Below, one piece after another: positions 1 to 8,500 of a stretch of 14,997 nt of DNA. Numbering within the stretch: the stretch's first letter is position 1; each line of letters starts with the position of its first letter. Source of the stretch: DAOUMU01 sp034409055 (lineage in GTDB: Bacteria > Chloroflexota > Anaerolineae > 4572-78 > J111); the NCBI GenBank assembly GCA_034409055.1, contig DAOUMU010000414.1, positions 1-14,997 of the forward strand. The letters are read 5' to 3'. The notes under the pieces are model-generated. The model had not been told where the DNA came from. It worked only from the letters and a program-made list of their open reading frames with translations, and ran no database searches. Position numbers and translations under genes: made by a program.

Positions 1-88
1 CGGCTTTCTGGCACTTTTGCCAAAAGATTTTTGACCGAATTCGCTTTTTGCCAGGTTGGATTCAGTCTATTTTCCCCCCTGTCAGTTC

Positions 89-118
89 TTGAAATCTGTC
101 AAATCGGGGGGGTATACG
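89..118 (+). promoter_or_regulatory. Candidate sigma-70 type promoter of the zinc-ribbon/esterase operon
   Basis: TTGAAA (89-94) and TATACG (113-118) are 18 bp apart, just before the first gene. The -35 matches consensus at 5 of 6 positions and the -10 at 4 of 6. Transcription would begin near 125, leaving only about 10 nt before the ATG at 135. A C6 run at 74-79 and a G7 run at 106-112 can pair across the -35 box, and CTGTCA occurs twice (79-84, 96-101), so the region may carry an operator; that part is inference. Nothing else is visible in 1-134 apart from a weak TGGCA/TGCCA hairpin near 10-23. Confidence 0.3.
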
Positions 119-134
119 GTAGTGAGAGCCTATT

Positions 135-1787
135 ATGGCTTTTGCTGGTATGAAATGTAAAAACTGTGGGACTGAAATATCGACAAACAGAACCGACGTC
201 GTAGATCAGCAACTAATCACCTGCCCCGCTTGTGAGGCAGTTTTTTACGCCGCTGATAAAAACAAGGGGATCGCCCTGTTCACGCCGTCCCACCGGAGTC
301 TGCCGGCAAGAATGTCGATAAAGGTGTTAAACGACGAACTCGTCATCACGCGCCACTGGCGGGGGGTGGTGCGGCTGGGGTTGTTGGTGGTTGTTTCTTT
401 TTTGCTGACGTTTGGCCTGTTCTTCGGCGACATGTCCACCGTTATGTTTCTTTTTAATCCTCTCACCTGGATCGTCGCTGGGCTGGGCTACTGTGGCCTC
501 AGAGCGCTGGTCAATACGACGGTCGTGCGGGTCAGCCCGACCCATTTAACTGTTAAGGAAGGTCCCCTTCTGCCCAGACGATGGGTCGAGATCGACTCGC
601 GCGACGTCACCCAACTCTATGTCAAACAGCACGTTCAGCGCGGTAGCAAAAATACAACAACCACCACCTATCAGCTCCATCTCGTTCAGGAGAACGGGGA
701 ACAGGAAGAAATCGTGTCCGATTTAGAGACCGCGGATCAGGCCCTTTTTTTGGAACAAGAGATCGAACGGTTCTTGGGACTCGCAGATCAGGCCGTGCCG
801 GGTGAACACGCGGCCGCCTTGCCCGGCAATTTTGCCGGTTGGCGCACCTTTGCCGCCACAAACGGCCTGCACTACACTTACGGAAAACTCCTGGCCGGGC
901 ATCGCGTTCACGGCCTCTATCAGGGTTATAAGGTTGAATTGGTTGTCGTGCAACCCCGCCTGGCGTTCACCCCCCAAACCCGGCTAACAGTGGCCGTCGC
1001 TGACAAGAAAGGACGAGACCGCCCCCCCGCCAATCAACTTACCTTGGAGACGGTCACGGCCCTTTTTGCCGCCCCTGTACAATCAACTTTTGGCTTGAGG
1101 GGTAAGGTCAACCTCACTGACGAGGGAAAAACCTTCATTTATGAAGAGGCTGAGGTTGAGACGGAGGCGGCCTACCTGCAGGTTGTGTTCGATACGCTGG
1201 TGGGCCTCAGCCAGGCTTATCCGCACATCATTGCCTTAGGGGGTGCGGTGATGCCCATTCTGTACCCTGTTGCCCTCGATAAGAAACACCCGGCTCAGGC
1301 CGTGGCCACTCAGCTCATGAAAGAAATTGCGCCGACAACCGAACATTTGGCCCTGGCCGAGGAGACGTCGCTGTTGTGCCCCGACTGCCTGGTACGCAGC
1401 GCGACCCATAAGCTTGACCTGGGTTGGTCAACGGTGGTGGATTACTACGGCTGCCGTCAGTGCCATCAAAGCAAAAACTTTCTGACCATAAAAACAGTCA
1501 TCGCCGTATTGGATCGTCAAGCCGGGCCCGAGCCGGTGCAGCAAGGTCAGACCTTAACCGTTAACTGGTTGACCCGGCCCAGCTTGTTTGATTTTGACAC
1601 CATTAAAATCATCGATGCCACCGATGAGGAGGTGGAACGATTTGCGGTACAGGTCGGGAATGACACTGAGCCTGTACGAAAGTTGGGTTATAAACAAATG
1701 CGCTGTCTCGTATCGCCAGATTGTAAATTATCGGCAAATACGTTACGGATACTGAGACGGATGTTTGGGCAAGTGGAAATCAAGTAA
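135..1787 (+). CDS. Double zinc-ribbon membrane protein of unknown function
   Basis: I do not recognise a named family for this 550-residue protein. Seen in the sequence: an N-terminal zinc ribbon (C8xxC11 and C30xxC33), two hydrophobic membrane segments (about 78-98 and 103-125), and a beta-rich stretch at about 129-215 that resembles bacterial PH-like domains placed after a membrane hairpin. A conserved-looking central domain follows (about 235-395, starting WRTFAATNGLHY), then a second zinc ribbon (C415xxC418 and C440xxC443) and a basic C-terminus. Both ribbons would face the cytoplasm if the short hairpin is the only membrane anchor. The ATG at 135 is preceded by GTGAGAG at about 7 nt; the ATG at 150 (MKCKNC) is an alternative start with no visible ribosome site. 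The esterase gene begins 15 bp downstream, so the two are probably co-transcribed. Function unassigned; a sensor or assembly role is a guess. Confidence 0.85.
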   Translation: MAFAGMKCKNCGTEISTNRTDVVDQQLITCPACEAVFYAADKNKGIALFTPSHRSLPARMSIKVLNDELVITRHWRGVVRLGLLVVVSFLLTFGLFFGDMSTVMFLFNPLTWIVAGLGYCGLRALVNTTVVRVSPTHLTVKEGPLLPRRWVEIDSRDVTQLYVKQHVQRGSKNTTTTTYQLHLVQENGEQEEIVSDLETADQALFLEQEIERFLGLADQAVPGEHAAALPGNFAGWRTFAATNGLHYTYGKLLAGHRVHGLYQGYKVELVVVQPRLAFTPQTRLTVAVADKKGRDRPPANQLTLETVTALFAAPVQSTFGLRGKVNLTDEGKTFIYEEAEVETEAAYLQVVFDTLVGLSQAYPHIIALGGAVMPILYPVALDKKHPAQAVATQLMKEIAPTTEHLALAEETSLLCPDCLVRSATHKLDLGWSTVVDYYGCRQCHQSKNFLTIKTVIAVLDRQAGPEPVQQGQTLTVNWLTRPSLFDFDTIKIIDATDEEVERFAVQVGNDTEPVRKLGYKQMRCLVSPDCKLSANTLRILRRMFGQVEIK

Positions 1788-1802
1788 ATTATCAAGACAA
1801 AA

Positions 1803-3059
1803 ATGTCAATTCCAATGGAGTGTCGTTTGCGGGAAGCTGAGAGAGGGTCAAATAATTGGCCAGGAACACTGTTGGCAACAATCCTGCTCCTGACATTAGT
1901 GGCTTGTAGTACAACCAGGGCAGAGTATCAAATCCCAGAATTCACATCGTTTGATTCGTTTGTTGACACCCTGGAAGCCGTGGCCAGCAGTGGAAAACGG
2001 ACCGAAGTAAACGCCTTCTGGAACTCGCTTGTAGCCCGTGAACAGGTTCCCTTTATCCTGGCCGATCAAGTCGCTTTTCTCTACCGGGGAAAGGCTCAAT
2101 CCGTTAGTTGGGTTGGTGACTTCACGGAATGGCAAAACGGCCCGGCACTGCCAGGTTACCAGGTAGGGCAGAGTGATATCTGGGTCGCATACGAAACATT
2201 TCCAACTAACGCCCGCCTCGAGTATCGTATTGTTGTTGATGGGCAGGCAGGGGTGCTAGACCCTGTGAATCCCTGGCAACAGTGGGGTGGTTTCGGACCG
2301 AATTCCGTGATAGCCATGCCTGATTATGTTTTTCCGCAGGAAGTCATTCCTCGCGATGGTGTGACTCCAGGTAGCTTAAGCCCACCAATTGGGATTGACA
2401 GCACGCATCTTGGCTATACCACCAACTACCAGGTGTACACGCCCGCCCAGTATGAAGAACTTGTTGGTCTAGCTGTCATCTACGTAACCGACGCGCACGA
2501 ATATACTGACCCACGTATGGGCAGCATGCCGACTGTACTCGACAACCTGATTGCTGAGGGGACTATCGAGCCAATCCTCGCTGTCTTTATTGATCCCAGG
2601 GATCCGGAAACTGGACGAAACCGGCGTAAACGTGAATTCCTGGGCAACCCGGACTATGCCGCTTTCATTGCTGAAGAGCTTGTACCATTGATCGATAGTA
2701 CGTATAGGACTGACCCAACGCCCGACCGGCGGGCCATTCTGGGGGTTTCATATGGGGGTGTCAATGCGGCTTACTGTGGCCTGACCTACCCGGAGGTCTT
2801 CCATCTGGTAGCGATGCAATCCCCAGCCTTTGTTGACAATGAGATATACGAAGGCTACGAATCCGTCGATCAATTACCGCTCAGAGTCTTCCTGAGTACT
2901 GGTTATCCATGGGACTTTGATGCACGCACGATGAAGGGGATACTGGAAGACAAAAACTATCCCCTTATGTATATGGAAGTTCCGGAGGGGCACTCCTGGG
3001 GGCAATGGCGTTCCCAACTCGACGATTTGCTCATCTATTTCTTCAACCCTAACGGATAG
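1803..3059 (+). CDS. Lipoprotein esterase, enterochelin esterase/esterase D family
   Basis: This is a predicted exported lipoprotein of 418 residues with an alpha/beta-hydrolase domain of the Fes/esterase D type (PF00756 family). A hydrophobic segment at about 21-34 ends in a lipobox, L32-V-A-C35, so Cys35 would be lipidated. Residues about 83-175 form an E-set/CBM48-like domain (WVGDFTEW, then YRIVVDG), as at the N-terminus of enterochelin esterases. The hydrolase domain runs about 195-416, with the nucleophile elbow G314-V-S316-Y-G-G, a likely acid at D371 or D373 (GYPWDFD), and H397 in EGHSWGQW. The whole triad is present, so it should be active. Family members cleave siderophore or other carboxylic esters; no siderophore transport or synthesis gene is nearby, so the substrate is unknown. 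The n-region before the hydrophobic core is long (about 20 residues); the ATG at 1815 is an alternative start. It follows the zinc-ribbon gene by 15 bp and converges on the phosphorylase gene with a 21-bp gap and no obvious terminator. Confidence 0.85.
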   Translation: MSIPMECRLREAERGSNNWPGTLLATILLLTLVACSTTRAEYQIPEFTSFDSFVDTLEAVASSGKRTEVNAFWNSLVAREQVPFILADQVAFLYRGKAQSVSWVGDFTEWQNGPALPGYQVGQSDIWVAYETFPTNARLEYRIVVDGQAGVLDPVNPWQQWGGFGPNSVIAMPDYVFPQEVIPRDGVTPGSLSPPIGIDSTHLGYTTNYQVYTPAQYEELVGLAVIYVTDAHEYTDPRMGSMPTVLDNLIAEGTIEPILAVFIDPRDPETGRNRRKREFLGNPDYAAFIAEELVPLIDSTYRTDPTPDRRAILGVSYGGVNAAYCGLTYPEVFHLVAMQSPAFVDNEIYEGYESVDQLPLRVFLSTGYPWDFDARTMKGILEDKNYPLMYMEVPEGHSWGQWRSQLDDLLIYFFNPNG

Positions 3060-3080
3060 AAGGCAGTGCTCGTTCTACAA

Positions 3081-4826
3081 TCAAGTTTGTAACCACTTTA
3101 CTTCATAGGCTTCAAGGGTTAACCGCAGTGTATCACCTTCAGCCGTAATCTCCTGGCCTGAAAAGAGATCACGCCACTGCTTACCTGACAGTTCAGCCTT
3201 GTTAGCCTCAAATTGCTGCGGCTGGGCCGAGATATTATGCAGGCACAACACCCGCTCCTGGCCATCAGGCGAGGTACGTAACAGAGAAAATAGGGCCGGA
3301 TTTCCGGTGACAATTTGCTGGTCGCCATTCGGATGAAAGGCCGAATGGGTCGCTTTGGTTTTAAGCAGGGTGACATACCGCTTAAAAACTTTAGCCGCCC
3401 GGGAGTCAGGATCGGCCAGCGCCGCTTCCAGATCGGTTCGCTGCCACTTCTCGCGGTTGATGGTCCGTGCCCGGCCCGTCTCAGCCACCCCAGCGTGATT
3501 GTTGGAGGAACCGACCAAACTATGGACGTAAATGCCCGGTACGCCGACCATGGCCAGCATGATGGCTTGTGAAGCAATAAAGCGATTGATCTTCACTTCT
3601 TCCGATTCACTGTCTTTGGGGTCAGATAGGGCATCGAACAGGGTGACGTTCAATTCATAGGCGCTCTGGCTGCCGTCAGGGTTGGTTTTGTAGCTAACCT
3701 GTCCACCGTGAGCCAGGGTTTTATCGGCCAGGGCCTGGATTTCAGCCGGAGTCAGGATACCCTCGGCCGGCCGGACGCCGATACCATCGTGGGAGGCAAT
3801 GAAATTAAAGAAGGTGGCCGTATCAGGCAGTTTCTCCAGGCTGGCGGCCCAATCCTGTAACGCTTCGCCATTACCGGTGTAGAAAGTGTGCAACACCAGG
3901 GGGGCCAGTGAAAATTGATACACCATCTGGGCTTCATTACGACCATCGCCAAAATAGGACACATTTTCCAGATGAGGCACGTTGGTTTCGGTGATAATTA
4001 TTACCTGCGGAGCGACCATATCTAAAATGGTCCGGAACAGTTGCACCACCCGGTGAGTCTGAGGCAGGTGGATACTGGTCGTGCCCACTTCTTTCCATAA
4101 ATAGGCAATTGCATCCAGACGAATAAATTCTGCCCCCTGCGAGACGTAAAACAGTAACACGTCGATAATCTCCAGCAAGAGTTGAGGGCTTTTATAATTC
4201 AGGTCAATCTGGTCGGCACTAAAGGTGGTCCAGACGTGCTGCGTTCCACCGGGTGTCTCCACGGGGGTGAGGAGGGGTGAGGTACGGGGGCGGGTGATGC
4301 TGCTTAAATCGGTGGCCGGGTCCTCAATGATGAAATAATGGGCATATTTCTTCTCGCCCCGCAAGAAGCCCTGGAACCAGGCACTCTGGGCGGAGATGTG
4401 ATTGATCACGGCATCAAACATAAGCCGGAAGTTTTGACGTAGCCGGGCGACATCTACCCAATCACCTATGGCCGGGTTAACGGCAGTGTAATCAATCACC
4501 GAAAAACCGTCATCGGAAGAGTAGGGATAGAAAGGCAAAATATGAACGCTGCTGATGACGCCTTTGAGATGTCCCTCCAAAAACTCAGCCAGGCTTTGCA
4601 AGGTTGGTTTGTCCGGTTCCTGAACCTGGTCGCCGTAGGTGATGAGAATGGAGTCGGCCTCGGTCACACGTTGGTTGGGCTCAACCGGTGCGCTTAACTG
4701 TGGATACTGCCGCCGAAAGTCGGCCAGGCGAGTTTGGAGTTGTTCAAAAACGGGGCCGGCGGCTTCCGGTCCATAGATAAAGTTCAAGTGTTCCTGGATT
4801 TGGTTTTCTAGGGTCATCGTAGTCAT
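3081..4826 (-). CDS. GH13 subfamily 18 sugar phosphorylase (glucosylglycerate/sucrose phosphorylase-like)
   Basis: This cytoplasmic enzyme of 581 residues has no signal peptide. It belongs to the glycoside phosphorylases of GH13_18, which split an alpha-glucoside with phosphate to give glucose 1-phosphate and a free acceptor. The family motifs are intact: LPFYPYSSDDGFSVIDY (97-113), region I DAVINH (138-143), region II with nucleophile D238 in FIRLDAI, region III with acid/base E280 in ITETNVPH, and region IV H346-D347 in NFIASHDGIG. From memory, these motifs and WTTFSADQIDLNY match E. coli YcjM (glucosylglycerate phosphorylase, about 560 residues) better than the shorter Bifidobacterium sucrose phosphorylases (about 500). 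The acceptor (glycerate, glycerol, sucrose or another) cannot be told from the sequence. The start is supported by GAAGGGA (4831-4837) 4 nt before the ATG; M4 at 4815-4817 is an alternative. It stands alone, with no transporter, kinase or phosphoglucomutase beside it. Confidence 0.92.
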   Translation of the reverse strand: MTTMTLENQIQEHLNFIYGPEAAGPVFEQLQTRLADFRRQYPQLSAPVEPNQRVTEADSILITYGDQVQEPDKPTLQSLAEFLEGHLKGVISSVHILPFYPYSSDDGFSVIDYTAVNPAIGDWVDVARLRQNFRLMFDAVINHISAQSAWFQGFLRGEKKYAHYFIIEDPATDLSSITRPRTSPLLTPVETPGGTQHVWTTFSADQIDLNYKSPQLLLEIIDVLLFYVSQGAEFIRLDAIAYLWKEVGTTSIHLPQTHRVVQLFRTILDMVAPQVIIITETNVPHLENVSYFGDGRNEAQMVYQFSLAPLVLHTFYTGNGEALQDWAASLEKLPDTATFFNFIASHDGIGVRPAEGILTPAEIQALADKTLAHGGQVSYKTNPDGSQSAYELNVTLFDALSDPKDSESEEVKINRFIASQAIMLAMVGVPGIYVHSLVGSSNNHAGVAETGRARTINREKWQRTDLEAALADPDSRAAKVFKRYVTLLKTKATHSAFHPNGDQQIVTGNPALFSLLRTSPDGQERVLCLHNISAQPQQFEANKAELSGKQWRDLFSGQEITAEGDTLRLTLEAYEVKWLQT

Positions 4827-4853
4827 AATATCCCTTCTGGTTCTCTTGGAAAA

Positions 4854-4882
4854 ACTGTATTTGAACCTTATTGCCAGATCAA
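4854..4882 (-). promoter_or_regulatory. Candidate promoter of the sugar phosphorylase gene
   Basis: On the minus strand TTGATC (4877-4882) and TACAGT (4854-4859) are 17 bp apart, each matching consensus at 4 of 6 positions. Transcription would start near 4847, giving a leader of about 20 nt that contains the GAAGGGA ribosome site. It overlaps the opposite-facing methyltransferase promoter, so the two genes may compete for polymerase. The boxes are modest, hence low confidence. Confidence 0.35.
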
Positions 4883-4899
4883 AACGAATAGGTTAGAAT
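4871..4899 (+). promoter_or_regulatory. Strong promoter of the O6-methylguanine methyltransferase gene
   Basis: TTGCCA (4871-4876) and TAGAAT (4894-4899) are 17 bp apart, each 5 of 6 to the sigma-70 consensus. Transcription should start about 4905-4907, on top of the ATG codons at 4906 and 4909, which predicts a leaderless mRNA. This argues against the TTG at 4900 as the start codon, since it would lie upstream of the transcript. Confidence 0.6.
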
Positions 4900-4905
4900 T
4901 TGGAT

Positions 4906-5406
4906 ATGATGAAAGAATACAAAGCCTATTATCAATCAGAAATTGGCCTCCTGGAGATTGTCGGTACAGAGGAATGTATCAGGTCGGTCGACTTTATCGA
5001 GGCCGAAGAAAAAGACAAAAGCCAGGCTCAGGTTGACATACCACCGCCCTTGGCGGCATGCCTGACCCAACTTGACGAATATTTTCGGGGAGAACGACAG
5101 GTGTTCTCCCTTAATCTTGACCCTGTGGGGACCGAATTTCAAAAGGCCGTCTGGCGTCAATTGCTCACTATTCCCTACGGTCAAACCGTCTCTTACCTGG
5201 ATATTGCCAGGTCGATTGGCAATGAAAAGGCGATCAGGGCCGTCGGGGCGGCCAATGGTCAAAACAAAATTGTCATCATTATTCCCTGCCACCGGGTTGT
5301 CGGCCGCAATGGTCAGCTTACCGGCTACGGTGGCGGTTTGTGGCGCAAAGCATGGCTGTTAAACCACGAAAAAAGGTTCAGCGGCCAGCAAATGGTCCTA
5401 TTTTGA
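4906..5406 (+). CDS. ogt: Methylated-DNA--protein-cysteine S-methyltransferase (Ogt/MGMT)
   Basis: This DNA repair protein transfers methyl or other alkyl groups from O6-alkylguanine (and O4-alkylthymine) to its own cysteine in a single-use reaction. The open frame runs back to a TTG at 4900 (168 residues); I prefer the ATG at 4906 (166 residues) because the -10 box ends at 4899. ATG 4909 is also possible. In the 168-residue numbering, the N-terminal ribonuclease-like domain spans about 1-75 and the DNA-binding helix-turn-helix domain about 78-160. The latter has the arginine finger R113 in AIRAVG, the asparagine hinge N122, the active-site Cys130 in PCHRV, and the GYGGGLWRK segment. The length is typical of Ogt proteins, and there is no Ada-type regulatory domain, so a constitutive repair role is likely. 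It is a monocistronic gene, divergent from the phosphorylase. Confidence 0.93.
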   Translation: MMKEYKAYYQSEIGLLEIVGTEECIRSVDFIEAEEKDKSQAQVDIPPPLAACLTQLDEYFRGERQVFSLNLDPVGTEFQKAVWRQLLTIPYGQTVSYLDIARSIGNEKAIRAVGAANGQNKIVIIIPCHRVVGRNGQLTGYGGGLWRKAWLLNHEKRFSGQQMVLF

Positions 5407-5431
5407 ACCATCTCCGGTTGGTACGCCTTTC

Positions 5432-5460
5432 ATTATAACATTTCCACAAACGGTTGACAA
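5432..5460 (-). promoter_or_regulatory. Strong leftward promoter antisense to ogt
   Basis: On the minus strand TTGTCA (5455-5460, 5 of 6) and a perfect TATAAT (5432-5437) are 17 bp apart, and TGT directly before the -10 gives an extended -10. Transcription would start near 5425, about 20 bp beyond the ogt stop codon, and run antisense through the whole of ogt toward the phosphorylase gene. It could make an antisense RNA or a long-leader phosphorylase mRNA. No convincing open frame starts just downstream. Confidence 0.5.
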
Positions 5461-5495
5461 TCACCATTTTGGTTCGGGTGTATTTCAATCTCCTA

Positions 5496-5514
5496 TCGTC
5501 GCTCGAAATGACAT
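5496..5514 (-). repeat. Fragment of a dispersed repeat (ATGTCATTYCGAG...CGACGA type)
   Basis: Read on the minus strand this is ATGTCATTTCGAGCGACGA. It matches, with a short gap and one mismatch, the interior of the inverted-repeat element at 14085-14235 (ATGTCATTCCGAG...CGACGA from 14101). No matching second arm is visible nearby, so it is probably a degraded copy or a solo arm. Repeats with this core occur widely in bacterial intergenic regions. Confidence 0.4.
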
Positions 5515-5516
5515 AT

Positions 5517-5552
5517 TCTAGGGTGATTTGACAAATGTCAACAGAACCTAGA
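5517..5552. other. Perfect interrupted dyad downstream of the giant gene
   Basis: The 36-bp sequence has outer arms TCTAGG/CCTAGA and inner arms TTGACA/TGTCAA, separated by two 5-nt unpaired segments and a 2-nt centre. All 12 arm bases pair. It lies 33-68 bp past the giant gene's stop codon, where a terminator is expected, but no T-run follows on the minus strand. It may be a weak or factor-dependent terminator, an RNA stability hairpin, or a protein-binding dyad. The rest of 5407-5584 has no gene. Confidence 0.45.
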
Positions 5553-5584
5553 TACATTCAACCGTAACCCCAATTGCCCTACTT

Positions 5585-8500
5585 TCATTCCTTCATAATA
5601 ATTGGGAAGAACAGGTCAATCGTTGGCGGTGGACTGGCTGTCGTGGTCAGCGTGGTGGTAGCGGATTGGGTGGCATCTCCCTGCGAAGTGATCGTAACGG
5701 TCGCCACATCCGTAGCACCAACTGATGCATTGGCTGGAATATCGACAGTGACCATCACCTTTGACATGGTATGGGCTGGCACCGGGCTGGTCGGGGTTGG
5801 TGTGGTTGGCCAAGTTTGCCCCCCAACAGTCACGTTAAACGTATCAGTGATATTGCCTGTGTTGGTTACCTGCAACATATAGGTGACCGTAGTGCCAGGA
5901 GCACCGGACAGGGCATCTGCGGTTAGATGAAGCGTCAGGCTGTAAACAGTACTGGCGGTGGTGGTCAGGGTGGCGGTGGCTGACTGGGTCCCGTCTCCTC
6001 GCGAGGTAGCCGTGACGAGCACCGTATCCATAGCACCGGCCAGGGCATCATCTGGAATGTCCACACTCACCACCGTATTTGACCTGGCCTTGGCGGCCAG
6101 CGAAATAACTGCGGTTGGCGAGATCGTGGTGGTCCAGGTGTGGCCACTGGCGGTCACGTCGAACGTATCTGTTAAGTTGCCCGTGTTATGCACCTGCAAG
6201 GTGTAGAACACCGGCAGCCCTGGTACATTGGCCTCATTGGCCGTACTCGGCGCCAGACTCAAGCCGTAGTAGGTGTCATCGACCGTGGTCGTCAATACAG
6301 AGGTGGCGGACCGGCTGGGGTCTCCCTGCGACGTGACAGTCATCGTTACCGTATCCGTAGCGCCGTTCACTGCGTCTGCCGGAATCATAACCATAATTTC
6401 GATCTCACCGCCTGCCCCGGCCGCCAGTGGACCAACCGCTACTACGACCGGACCAGTTCCAGGCCCCAGTGGCGTAACCACCGGCCAGGTGTTACCCCCG
6501 GCAGTCACCTGGAACGTATCGGTGATATTGCCGGTGTTGGTCACCCGCAGGGTGTAGGTCACCGGGGTTCCAGAGCGACCGGATTTGGTGGCAGTGGGCG
6601 GGACAACCATGACCCCGTAGATGTTATTGGCCGTAGTGGTCAGAGTGGCCATAGCCGATTGGGTGTTATCTCCCTGCGAAGTTACCGTAATAATGGCCAC
6701 ATCCTGGGCGCTACCGGCCGCAGTTGTCGGGATAGTCACAGTGACATCCATATCGGCCCCCGCGCCTGCCACCAACGGTCCCACCGTGGCTGGCGTCATC
6801 GTCATCCAGGTGTGGCCACTGGTCGTCACATCGAAGGTGTCGGCGGTGAGGCCGGTGTTGGTCACCCGCAGGGTGTAGGTCACCGTAGTTCCCGGATCAC
6901 CTGACTTCGCGTCTATTGGCGGTTCAAGGGTCACCCCGTAGGAAGTTACAGTCATCGTCACCGGAATACCGATAGAACGGTTGACCGGATCGCTGTTGAC
7001 TACCAGGGTAGCATAATACTGACCCGGTTGGGTCACTTCGGGCACACCGGCGTCCAAGGTGACGTCAATCGACTGGAGGCCGGTGTCGGCTGCCAGGGTG
7101 CCGGCGACAGGGTCTTCGGAAAGCCAGGGTACATCAGAGCTAAAGTTGCAGGTCAGATTGTCATCCAGAGACTGGTTGATATCTAAATCTCCCCAACTGC
7201 TAGTGCCACCAGCCCCCCAAATCTTATCATCAGCACAGTCACCGGCCATAGCCACGGCCGGCGTCGGCACGGTCTCGTCGTCGTAAGCCCAGGCACTACC
7301 CGGCCAGGCAGATGGATCGTAAACCTCAGTGGAATCCCAGGCAGTCCACAACCCTCCACCTGAGCCACCGCCACTGACCACGTAAATGTAGTCCCCGTAC
7401 CAGACGGTCAGAGCACTCATGCGGCCGTTTTGAAGTTGCGGCCCGTTATTGTCCCATGCATCGTTGGCCGGGTTATAGCGTTGAACGGTGCTAGCCGGAC
7501 TTCCAACGTATCCACCGATCTGATAAATGTAATCACCCACCCTTACCGCTGCTCCGTAACTATTAGCCGTTGGCATAGGAGCCAGCGGACCGGTCCACAA
7601 ACCGGTGGCCGGATCGTACATCCAAGTTTCATTGCTGGGACCGGGGTTGCCGCCAAAGGCATACAATTTGCCATCCCAGGCAGCCGTCATCGGTGTGCGA
7701 GCGTTGGGCCAAGTAGTGTCCACCCAGCTATCGTTGATCGTGTCATAAATCTGAAAGTTATTAGTGTGGGCTGAGCCGGTGTAACCACCGACCAGATAGA
7801 TATAGTCGTCAATACAGGTAGCTTCCAGGTTCGTCAGGGCGACCGGCATAGGAGTCAATGCTGTCCACGAGTCGCTGGTGGGGTCGTACTGCCAAGCCTC
7901 GTCGAGAACGGAACCGGTGCCACTCCAACCACCAAAGATGTAATAAGTTTGACCATCACAGCTTGTGCCAGCAGCGCGATAGCGCGGGCCAGTCGGGATA
8001 GATGAACCGGTATCCCAGATATAGGGCGATAGAGTCGTTGAGTCCCCAGTAGGAGCGGACTCTGACGGATCCCAGTAAGTTATCGCGCGCCGCTCGTACG
8101 GTAAAACCTCACCTGGGAGCAAGATCGTAAAGCCTCGATCCCTTTCCCGCAATTCGAACGTGGCCATTGCCGCCCCGGTATTGGTCAGGGTAAGAGGCAA
8201 GGTTTTGCTCATACCCATACTCACGGTCACGCTCAAGTCGTTCGGGTCCACGCTAACACATGGCGCGGCCAGGTGCAGGTCGAAGTCTACGGTCGTCGTC
8301 ATGCCCGCGGTAACGCTAATCCCCGTTACCGTCTGCGTCACGTAACCGGGGTAACTGACGGTAACATTCAGCGGGTTGTTAGCCTCATCCAACCAGATGG
8401 CGTAGGTGCCACTGATGCCGGTCGTCAAGGTCCAGGTCATGCCTGTGCCGCTTTCGAGGAAGACAATCGCCTCCTCCAATGGGGCTGGGTTGGCCTCGCA

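Noticed and set aside
10..36. Hairpin TGGCA/TGCCA followed by an A/T-rich stretch, as a terminator
   Set aside because: The stem is only five pairs and the T-run is interrupted, so it is too weak to call.
3060..3080. Bidirectional terminator between the convergent esterase and phosphorylase genes
   Set aside because: The 21-bp gap contains no inverted repeat.
3119..3577. Minus-strand frame of 152 codons within the phosphorylase gene
   Set aside because: It is in another frame of the same strand, overlapping the conserved C-terminal half of the GH13 protein; no motif of its own.
5455..5490. Plus-strand promoter using the perfect TTGACA at 5455
   Set aside because: No -10 box lies at 16-18 bp spacing, and no plus-strand gene follows. 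The same bases serve the stronger minus-strand promoter.
6188..6904. Plus-strand open frame of 238 codons opposite the NEW3-like repeats
   Set aside because: It lies antisense to a long, clearly protein-like frame, its His/Arg/Gly-rich product mirrors the Val/Thr repeats, and no ribosome site or known domain is visible.
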